Positions 1 through 5,531 of a DNA stretch of 5,531 bases are shown here, one piece after another. The notes below the pieces were generated by a model. It made no database searches. It worked only from the letters and a program-made list of their open reading frames with translations, and was not told the DNA's origin. Position 1 is the stretch's first letter. Each line of letters starts with the position of its first letter. Made by a program: the position numbers and the translations under genes. The stretch comes from DATKMG01 sp035541995 (GTDB taxonomy: Bacteria > Acidobacteriota > Terriglobia > Versatilivoradales > Versatilivoraceae), in the NCBI GenBank assembly GCA_035541995.1, contig DATKMG010000740.1, forward strand, positions 1 through 5,531. The letters are read 5' to 3'.

Positions 1-27
1 GGTTGAACCTGTAATGAGAATGGCCAT
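1..27 (-). CDS. Start of a second NAD(P)-binding SDR/epimerase-like protein (partial, cut by left edge)
   Basis: Only nine codons are in the window, read leftward from an ATG at 27-25: MAILITGST. A short hydrophobic strand running straight into T-G-S-T is the usual opening of extended short-chain dehydrogenase/reductases and NAD-dependent epimerases (strand beta-1 followed by the TGxxGxxG nucleotide-binding loop). The start lies 9 bases after the TGA of the upstream fatty acyl reductase-like gene, same strand, so co-transcription and perhaps translational coupling are likely. The Shine-Dalgarno is weak: a GGGGA lies about 13 bases upstream, inside the end of the preceding gene. The family call rests on nine residues and is an inference; the exact substrate class (acyl reductase, 3-oxoacyl reductase, sugar epimerase) cannot be told. 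Confidence 0.6.
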
Positions 28-36
28 AAGCGTTTT

Positions 37-2490
37 TCAATCCCCGGAGGGCTGCGCAGGCTGAGGGATCTCCGTCGCATCGTTCGACGCAACATCGCGG
101 CCGGGCTTGAATTCTTGAAGAAGAGTCTGCAGATTCGACGACTTCTTGGGTTGCACCGGCATCTTGAAGTTGCGAGGAAGCAATCCGGCCTCGGGACGGC
201 GGCCTTCAATTAAGGGATACGTCCAGCGACGCAGGGCGGGGACATGCAGGTTTATCCAGTAATCGTACCAGTCGATCGTATCGGTGTCGTAACCGAACGT
301 TGTCACTTCGTTATCGGGTATGGCATGGGATAGCACTTTGATGTTGTCAGCGGCAAAGAAAAACTCATTATCGAGGATGAACGGTTTGTAAAGCTCAATG
401 ACTTTTTGATATCGGTCGATAACGCGCCGCTTGCGAGCCACGGCTTCCTCGACAGGGGGAAGGAATGTCAGCATCCGTCGAAGGCCTTCCAGCAGAGCCT
501 GGAACCGGGGCAGCGAGACACTTTCGTAGCGGGTTTTTGAGACGGGAATTGTATCGCAGCGTGCTCGCAGCCAATGTTCCAGTCCTTCCAGAGAGCGGTA
601 GTGTTTCCGGTGGGCCAAACAGGTCAGTTCGATAGCCCTGCGCATATCGGCAGGATTATTAGCGGAAGTGGCCAATTGGTAGACACGATTGTGACATCGT
701 CGCAGGACGGCGGCGGACACCAAGGTCAAGCCGCGGCAAACATAATCGACTGGAATCACGTCCAGACGTTTGCGCTTATTCGAGGGGAGTTGCCGAAAAT
801 AAGTGCCCAACAAGTAAGACAAAGGAGCAGTGGTGTTAACCCCCTCGTTCCAGCCTCGAAAGGGTTGGCTGATGGAAGATTCCACGATCGAGGGGCGGAC
901 CACGGCAATGGGCAGATCACGGCCCTTCAGTTGCAGCAGCGACTCACCCAGACTCTTGGTGTAAGTGTAAATGTTGGGCCACCCCCAGCGCCGGGCCCGT
1001 TCAATGCCGAGCTCGATTAGTTGGTCCCGTAGCCAACGCGTCCGGACTTTGCGAATCAGACCCTGAACACTCCTCTCGTCTGCAACTGGATCATCCCCCT
1101 GCCGGTGTCGAGCCATAGATTCCTGCTTGAATTGTGCGCTCATTTCCGGGCTTTCGGCCTCGCGAGTCAAACGATCGATCGCTTCATGCAGGTAATTCCA
1201 TTCATCAATGATGTCAAACCTCGAATCGCCCCTGGGCGTGTAGTTGGGGGTCAGTTCTTCCGGAACCCGACCCTCGGTCCGCCCATTGACGAAACAGGTA
1301 GAAACATGAACGAGGCCAGCATGGTCGGACTTGCGTAAGAACTCCGTTAGATTCTGCACACTTTCGACATTAGTGCTGAGCGCCAAGCGCAGGTCCGGGT
1401 TGAAATCGGTTAGTCCGGCCGAGTTCACGATCAGATCAAGGTTGGCATAGAGCGGCTCGGCGGTCTTGTCGTCCAGCCCCAGTTGAGGTTCTCCGACGTC
1501 ACCTTCAAGGATTTCCAGCCTTTCTCCCAGATAATCCCCCAACCTTTCACCATGACGTTCATGGAGGATCTTAAAGACTGGTGACTCCGCAACTATTTTT
1601 TCAAAGCGCTGAATCGCCGATCGAGCCCCCTGTCTCCGTATTAGCAAGTAGATTTTACGAATCTCGCTCAAATCCTGGAGCAGAATGGCTAACCAGACCT
1701 TGCCGATGAACCCCGTGGACCCCACCAGCAGGAGTTGTTTGCCGGAAAAGGCCTGTCGCACGGAGAAAGGTTGCAACTGCGCTCGCTGCTTACGAAAGTC
1801 GACTACCGGATATCGCCGAGTTCGCAGTGGACGAGAGGTTGATACGACGTAACCGTCGGGATTGAGCCGCCCGGCATCTAGTACCAAGCAAGTCTTCAGC
1901 CATTCCCAATCCAACAGGCCGCGAATATTGGAAGGCTCTTCGCGGGAGATCTGTCCCCTTGGGGAAGAGGTCTTGGGCGGTTTCAGTGGTGGGATGACGG
2001 GATCGAGCAATCGTCCAGTTGCCAGATCATCTCGATACTCCAAGCGGTTGGTCAGCAGGCTTTCCACTCTTAGAAAGCAAGTCAGAGGACGAATGACATG
2101 GTCTAGCTGTTGACTCACCAGTACAACATGCCGTCGCGATTCCAAACAGGCTTGTATTTGCCCGGCACCGAGTGGATCAATGAGGGGACGAAGCACATAT
2201 TGAAAGTACTCTTCCCCGAGAAGGTCGAGCCGGTCGCGACTCATTCCCCGAAGAGGGATGTAGAGAAGGCGAGTTGCCAGCCGTCGACTGGCCAAGGAGA
2301 GAATAGGTCGCAGGAATGCAGCAAGGCCCACCCCCGCCAAGCGATAGACTCGCTCGCTAAAGGCCTGCGCATTTCGAGCAAAGTGAAAGGCCAAGGGGAG
2401 CGGACTGTCTGGCAACAGCACGCCATCAACCTGGAATAACGTGGAGTCCTTGCTTTTGTCTGCAACTTTCACAGAACAATTGGTCCTCAA
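37..2490 (-). CDS. Fatty acyl-CoA reductase-like SDR with N-terminal degenerate HAD-IB-like domain
   Basis: This 817-residue protein has two parts. Residues about 15-170 resemble the front half of HAD-IB (SerB-like) phosphatases: a motif-I-like FQVDGVLL at 19-26, a helical cap-like stretch, then VVLVSQQLD (122-130, motif II serine S126) and a TGRL near 158-161. The nucleophile position of DxDG is Gln20, and no motif III lysine/motif IV GDxxxD block is evident before the next domain, so phosphatase activity is unlikely. From about 248 comes a Rossmann domain of the NAD_binding_4/male-sterility type: GSTGFIG (257-263), candidate catalytic S397 in HVSTCF, Y508/K512 in YTYTK, and VRPSIV at 531-536. 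A charged helical insert spans about 415-500. The C-terminal part (about 690-765, including DWYDYWINLHVP) resembles the tail of fatty acyl-CoA reductases. The family reduces acyl-CoA or acyl-ACP with NAD(P)H to aldehyde or alcohol for waxes, ether lipids or similar products; the substrate here is inferred only. The start is TTG, since an in-frame TAA lies 15 bases upstream and no ATG occurs before residue 83. GTG at codon 7 is the alternative. Confidence 0.85.
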   Translation of the reverse strand: MRTNCSVKVADKSKDSTLFQVDGVLLPDSPLPLAFHFARNAQAFSERVYRLAGVGLAAFLRPILSLASRRLATRLLYIPLRGMSRDRLDLLGEEYFQYVLRPLIDPLGAGQIQACLESRRHVVLVSQQLDHVIRPLTCFLRVESLLTNRLEYRDDLATGRLLDPVIPPLKPPKTSSPRGQISREEPSNIRGLLDWEWLKTCLVLDAGRLNPDGYVVSTSRPLRTRRYPVVDFRKQRAQLQPFSVRQAFSGKQLLLVGSTGFIGKVWLAILLQDLSEIRKIYLLIRRQGARSAIQRFEKIVAESPVFKILHERHGERLGDYLGERLEILEGDVGEPQLGLDDKTAEPLYANLDLIVNSAGLTDFNPDLRLALSTNVESVQNLTEFLRKSDHAGLVHVSTCFVNGRTEGRVPEELTPNYTPRGDSRFDIIDEWNYLHEAIDRLTREAESPEMSAQFKQESMARHRQGDDPVADERSVQGLIRKVRTRWLRDQLIELGIERARRWGWPNIYTYTKSLGESLLQLKGRDLPIAVVRPSIVESSISQPFRGWNEGVNTTAPLSYLLGTYFRQLPSNKRKRLDVIPVDYVCRGLTLVSAAVLRRCHNRVYQLATSANNPADMRRAIELTCLAHRKHYRSLEGLEHWLRARCDTIPVSKTRYESVSLPRFQALLEGLRRMLTFLPPVEEAVARKRRVIDRYQKVIELYKPFILDNEFFFAADNIKVLSHAIPDNEVTTFGYDTDTIDWYDYWINLHVPALRRWTYPLIEGRRPEAGLLPRNFKMPVQPKKSSNLQTLLQEFKPGRDVASNDATEIPQPAQPSGD

Positions 2491-2497
2491 TGCCTGG

Positions 2498-2503
2498 CAC
2501 CTT
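2498..2503 (-). promoter_or_regulatory. Shine-Dalgarno supporting the TTG start of the acyl reductase gene
   Basis: Read on the minus strand the site is AAGGTG, followed by a 7-base spacer and the TTG at 2490. This is a fair match to the AAGGAG consensus at a normal distance. With the in-frame TAA just upstream it favours TTG (2490) over the GTG seven codons in, for which the nearest purine-rich element (GAGG) is about 12 bases away. Confidence 0.5.
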
Positions 2504-2558
2504 GGTTATCACAGTTCTCGATCCGGGAATCACCACAACCTCATCGTCAACCTGGAAG

Positions 2559-2600
2559 GACCTGACAAAGTGGGAGTGCAGGTGAGCGCCCGTCAGGGTC
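2559..2600. repeat. Imperfect inverted repeat in the divergent intergenic region
   Basis: GACCTGAC (2559-2566) is matched by GTCAGGGTC (2592-2600), complementary apart from one bulged base, with 25 bases between. The repeat lies downstream of the candidate minus-strand promoter, so it would fall in the leader RNA of the reductase operon and could form a stem there; alternatively it is an operator-like element, or chance. The rest of the intergenic stretch (2491-2751) shows no RNA gene and no clear terminator. Confidence 0.25.
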
Positions 2601-2646
2601 TGTTCCCCCCGCCGTGCATGCAACAGCTTTCTCCATGGCAAGAAAG

Positions 2647-2675
2647 AGGATACGCAAGCCTTCTCCGATTTTCAA
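2647..2675 (-). promoter_or_regulatory. Candidate sigma-70-type promoter for the acyl reductase operon
   Basis: On the minus strand TTGAAA (2675-2670; 5 of 6 matches to TTGACA) is followed after exactly 17 bases by TATCCT (2652-2647; 4 of 6 matches to TATAAT). Transcription would start near 2640 and leave a leader of about 150 bases before the TTG at 2490. It sits in the divergent intergenic region, where a promoter is expected. Such matches also occur by chance, so this is a candidate only. Confidence 0.35.
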
Positions 2676-2751
2676 GACAAAAACTTTTCCTGAACGGTAA
2701 GAACTGTTAGCATGACGCAAATTCTCTCGATGATTCGGGTCCGGGTACAGC

Positions 2752-4236
2752 ATGTTGCTGCCGCGGCTCAGGCAGGGAAGGACAACAGGACAAGGGGGAC
2801 CTACGCGGGAATCGAGTACGGAACTGGTTAAAGGCCTGGGCCTGCTGGATGCCGTGATGCTGATCGTGGGTTCCATGATCGGGTCGGGAATCTTCATCGT
2901 TTCTGCTGAGATTGCCCGAGTCGTAGCATCACCCGGCCTCTTGCTCTTAATCTGGTTGCTGAGCGGTGTCATGACTGTGTTGGCAGCTTTGAGCTATGGA
3001 GAACTCTCAGCTGCCTTGCCGCATGCGGGGGGACAGTATGTCTTTTTGAGAGAAGCGTACGGACCCATGTGCGGTTTCCTCTACGGCTGGACTCTTTTTC
3101 TGGTGATTCAGTCAGGGACAATTGCGGCGGTGGCAGTGGCTTTTGCCCGATACTTGGATGTTTTCCTTCCTCTCTCCCGGCAACTCTTCGCCATTGAATT
3201 GCTTGGCCGACACCAGGCCTTTGATCTGAAGCAATTAGTCGGAGTCGCCGTCATAGGGTTGCTGTCCCTGGTCAATTGTTTCGGGATCCGGGTAGGTGCC
3301 AATGTTCAAAATGCGTTCACTGCCTTGAAAGTCCTGGCGCTCGTGCTATTGGTGGGAGCGGGCATCGCTTATACCGGAGGTTCATGGAATCATTTCAGAC
3401 CATTTCTGCCCGATCAGGCGGGGGTCCATTTGATTGTGCAACAGTACCAAAGGAATTCTGCACCGTTACTGGGAAGCGGTTCGTTGGTTTGGGAATATGG
3501 GCTCTTGATCGGAGTTGCAATGATAGGGGCCCTGTTCGCTTCGGATGCCTGGAACAATCTGACCTTTACGGGAGGCGAGGTACGCAATCCTCAGAGGAAT
3601 CTCCCCCTGGCACTATTCCTCGGCACTGGCTTGGTCACCCTGCTTTACGTGCTTTGCAACGTTGCCTACCTTCACGTTTTGCCCATCCCTCAAATCTCCC
3701 AGACCGATAAGATTGCCGCTTCAGTGGCAAGAACTATCCTGGGATCAACTGGAAACGCCCTGATATCGTTTGCCATTCTTATCTCAACCTTTGGTTGTCT
3801 GAATGGACTCATTCTTTCCGGTCCCAGGGTGTATTACGCGATGGCAAGGGATCATTTATTCTTCAAGACTGTTGCAAAGATCCATCCCCGTTATCACACC
3901 CCGGTGAAATCGCTAGGGGTTCAAGCTTTCTGGGCCTCCTTGCTAACCCTGAGTGGGACTTATAGCCAATTGCTGACCTACGTGATCTCAGCGGCGCTGC
4001 TCTTCTATATCCTGACAGTCTATGGGCTCATCCGGCTCCGAAAGACGCAGCCAAACCTCTCCAGACCCTACAAGGCGATCGGCTATCCCTTTCTGCCGTG
4101 GTTGTATGTTATGATGGCCGCTGCCGTCCTGGCATCCAATCTGATCGGAGATCCCAGCAACTCCTGGCCTGGATTCGCCATCATTGCCATCGGTTTACCT
4201 GCGTACTTCTACTGGAAGAGAAAGTACGCCATTTGA
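2752..4236 (+). CDS. APC-superfamily amino acid permease, LAT-like
   Basis: This complete 494-residue membrane protein moves amino acids across the cytoplasmic membrane by exchange or cation-coupled uptake. Twelve hydrophobic segments can be placed at roughly 31-54, 62-86, 106-136, 160-179, 188-206, 248-272, 283-309, 331-352, 386-401, 405-427, 445-463 and 470-487, the usual APC count and length. Helix 1 carries the broken-helix substrate motif GSMIGSGIF (40-48). Helix 6 carries FASDAWNNLTF (262-272) followed by GGEVRNPQRNLPLAL, which closely follows the pattern of L-type (LAT/SLC7) and bacterial Ser/Thr-exchanger-like members. SGPRVYYAMARD (356-367) after helix 8 is also typical. The substrate is probably a neutral amino acid, but this is not readable from sequence. 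ATG 2752 is the first start after an in-frame TGA at 2731-2733. It lacks a good Shine-Dalgarno, and the first 25 or so residues are a polar Gly/Arg/Gln-rich tail. The next permease gene follows after 9 bases, indicating an operon. Confidence 0.93.
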   Translation: MLLPRLRQGRTTGQGGPTRESSTELVKGLGLLDAVMLIVGSMIGSGIFIVSAEIARVVASPGLLLLIWLLSGVMTVLAALSYGELSAALPHAGGQYVFLREAYGPMCGFLYGWTLFLVIQSGTIAAVAVAFARYLDVFLPLSRQLFAIELLGRHQAFDLKQLVGVAVIGLLSLVNCFGIRVGANVQNAFTALKVLALVLLVGAGIAYTGGSWNHFRPFLPDQAGVHLIVQQYQRNSAPLLGSGSLVWEYGLLIGVAMIGALFASDAWNNLTFTGGEVRNPQRNLPLALFLGTGLVTLLYVLCNVAYLHVLPIPQISQTDKIAASVARTILGSTGNALISFAILISTFGCLNGLILSGPRVYYAMARDHLFFKTVAKIHPRYHTPVKSLGVQAFWASLLTLSGTYSQLLTYVISAALLFYILTVYGLIRLRKTQPNLSRPYKAIGYPFLPWLYVMMAAAVLASNLIGDPSNSWPGFAIIAIGLPAYFYWKRKYAI

Positions 4237-4240
4237 GGTG
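4235..4240 (+). promoter_or_regulatory. Shine-Dalgarno of the second permease, overlapping the stop of the first
   Basis: GAGGTG sits 5 bases before the ATG at 4246 and shares its first two bases with the TGA of the upstream permease. This fixes the start of the second gene and suggests that ribosomes finishing the first gene could re-initiate on the second. Confidence 0.65.
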
Positions 4241-4245
4241 CGGAA

Positions 4246-5531
4246 ATGTCACTTTTTGCAACCAAAAGTATTGAGCAAATAGAAACTGAGGTTGCCGCCA
4301 CGGGTGAACACACTCTCAAGCGGGTCCTCGGCCCCATCAACCTTATCACGCTGGGGATAGGAGCCATTATCGGGACTGGCATTTTCGTTTTGACAGGGCA
4401 GTCCGCCGCAGCCCATGCAGGACCAGCCATTGTGATTTCAATGATGGTCGCCGGCCTTGCCAGCGCCCTGGCAGGTTTGTGCTATTCGGAGTTTGCCTCT
4501 ACGGTTCCAATTGCCGGGTCCGCTTATACGTACGGGTACGCCACCTTGGGAGAGTTCGTTGCTTGGGTCATAGGCTGGGACTTGATCCTGGAGTATGCCC
4601 TGGGCGCGGCTACAGTGGCTGTGGGATGGTCGGGATACCTGGTAAGTATCCTGCACGATGTCGGAGTCTCGTTACCGCCCAGTCTTAGTGCGGCGCCAGG
4701 TACGAAGATGATCATGGACAGCGGTCAGACGGCCACGGCGGTGTTCAATCTGCCGGCCGTCCTGATCACTGCTGCGGTCACCATCCTGCTGGTGATCGGC
4801 ATTAAGGAATCCGCCAATGTGAATTCAGTTATCGTCTTCTTGAAGGTGGCAGTGGTGATTGCCGTCATCGGGGCCGGGGGGGTGTTCGTCAACTCCGCCA
4901 ATTGGCACCCGTTCATTCCTCCGAATACTGGCGTATTCGGGGAATACGGCTGGAGCGGAATCTTCCGCGGAGCTGCCGTGATCTTTTTCGCCTATATCGG
5001 GTTTGACGCCGTCTCCACGGCAGCTCAGGAAGCCAAGAATCCGCAGCGCGACATGCCCATCGGGATTTTGGGATCCCTGACCATTTGCACAGTCCTCTAC
5101 GTGCTGGTTTCCGGAGTCATGGTGGGGCTCGTCCCTTACAAGGAGTTGGGAGTCGCGGCACCCATGGCAGTCGCAATTGACGCCGCAAAGGTTCAGGCCC
5201 AGGGAAGCCTTTGGTACGGGCTGATGAACATCATGCCGATTCTGGTGAAGCTGGGAGCCCTGGCAGGCTTGAGTTCCGTTATGGTGGTGATGATGCTCGG
5301 GCAGCCCCGGGTCTTCTACTCCATGGCCAAGGATGGTCTGCTTCCTCCCTGGGCCAAGAAGGTTCACCCTCGCTTTCGAACACCTCACGTTACGACAATT
5401 ATTACCGGCATCGCTGTCGCCCTCGCATCTGGTTTCACCCCGATTCGCATTTTGGGCGAACTGGTCAGCATCGGGACCCTGATGGCTTTCGTGATTGTTT
5501 CGATCGGCATCATCTTTATGCGCCGTCAACG
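4246..5531 (+). CDS. APC-superfamily permease, cationic amino acid transporter (CAT)-like (partial, cut by right edge)
   Basis: The frame stays open from ATG 4246 to the window end, giving 428 codons plus two bases. Related proteins are usually about 460-500 residues or longer, so the last helices are missing. The N-terminus (KSIEQIETE at 7-15, then TLKRVLGPINLITLGIGAII) is characteristic of bacterial CAT-type transporters such as the YfnA/GkApcT group. Helix 1 has GAIIGTGIFVLTG (39-51). Helix 3 contains GWDLILEYALG (110-120) with a conserved-looking glutamate E116. Helix 6 has FFAYIGFDAVSTAAQEAKNP (247-266), the family signature, with Gln261 where many relatives have Glu. GQPRVFYSMAKDGLLP (352-367) follows helix 8. 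Visible helices lie near 32-55, 62-86, 102-135, 165-186, 192-216, 237-258, 273-296, 326-352, 381-397 and 404-425. The likely role is proton-coupled amino acid uptake at the cytoplasmic membrane; substrate range in bacterial members is broad, so cationic specificity is not assured. It is co-transcribed with the LAT-like permease just upstream. Confidence 0.93.
   Translation, partial: MSLFATKSIEQIETEVAATGEHTLKRVLGPINLITLGIGAIIGTGIFVLTGQSAAAHAGPAIVISMMVAGLASALAGLCYSEFASTVPIAGSAYTYGYATLGEFVAWVIGWDLILEYALGAATVAVGWSGYLVSILHDVGVSLPPSLSAAPGTKMIMDSGQTATAVFNLPAVLITAAVTILLVIGIKESANVNSVIVFLKVAVVIAVIGAGGVFVNSANWHPFIPPNTGVFGEYGWSGIFRGAAVIFFAYIGFDAVSTAAQEAKNPQRDMPIGILGSLTICTVLYVLVSGVMVGLVPYKELGVAAPMAVAIDAAKVQAQGSLWYGLMNIMPILVKLGALAGLSSVMVVMMLGQPRVFYSMAKDGLLPPWAKKVHPRFRTPHVTTIITGIAVALASGFTPIRILGELVSIGTLMAFVIVSIGIIFMRRQ

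Noticed and set aside
2426..2641. Minus-strand 71-residue open frame upstream of and overlapping the reductase start, with protein-like composition in its middle.
   Set aside because: It begins with TTG almost at the predicted transcription start, has no ribosome binding site, overlaps the reductase by 65 bases and matches no family I recognise. A small leader protein is not excluded but is not supported.
2441..2710. Plus-strand 89-residue open frame across the intergenic region.
   Set aside because: It starts inside the reductase gene on the opposite strand, has no family resemblance and no plausible ribosome binding site.
2685..2713. Possible plus-strand promoter TTTTCC-17-TAGCAT before the LAT-like permease.
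   Set aside because: Only 3 of 6 and 4 of 6 consensus matches; too weak to list as a feature.
2712..2831. Plus-strand 39-codon open frame starting at ATG 2712 and overlapping the permease start.
   Set aside because: No Shine-Dalgarno, no recognisable sequence, and most of it lies inside the permease gene in another frame.
4825..5529. Long minus-strand open frame of 234 residues rich in His, Asp, Asn and Gly.
   Set aside because: Its composition is that expected from reading the complement of hydrophobic transporter codons. The plus strand here encodes an unmistakable APC permease.

Overview
The window looks like bacterial chromosome: dense genes, short gaps, Shine-Dalgarno-like sites and moderately GC-rich coding sequence. 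The taxon cannot be fixed from this stretch. A large fatty acyl-CoA reductase-like protein with an N-terminal HAD-type domain suggests a lineage with elaborate lipid metabolism. Planctomycetes or myxobacteria-like groups are a guess only.

Layout: two divergent transcription units flank an intergenic region of about 260 bases (2491-2751). On the minus strand, 2490 to 37 encodes an 817-residue fusion. Its N-terminus resembles a degenerate HAD-IB phosphatase half-domain, and the rest is an extended short-chain dehydrogenase/reductase of the fatty acyl-CoA reductase (male-sterility) type. Nine bases after its stop another minus-strand gene begins and runs off the left edge. Its nine visible residues, MAILITGST, look like the first strand and glycine-rich loop of a second NAD(P)-binding Rossmann protein, so the two probably form a reductase operon.

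On the plus strand, 2752-4236 encodes a complete 12-helix APC-superfamily transporter of the LAT-like (L-type amino acid transporter) kind. It is followed after 9 bases by a second APC transporter of the cationic-amino-acid-transporter (CAT) type, whose Shine-Dalgarno overlaps the first gene's stop. The second gene is cut by the right edge at codon 428. The pair is most simply read as a two-gene amino-acid uptake or exchange operon. Nothing in the sequence links it functionally to the lipid reductase side beyond possible shared control of the divergent promoter region.

No RNA genes, insertion sequences, CRISPR arrays or convincing terminators were seen. The most noteworthy item is the reductase fused to a HAD-like half-domain that lacks its catalytic aspartate and seems to lack the later catalytic motifs, followed by a second predicted NAD(P)-binding protein.
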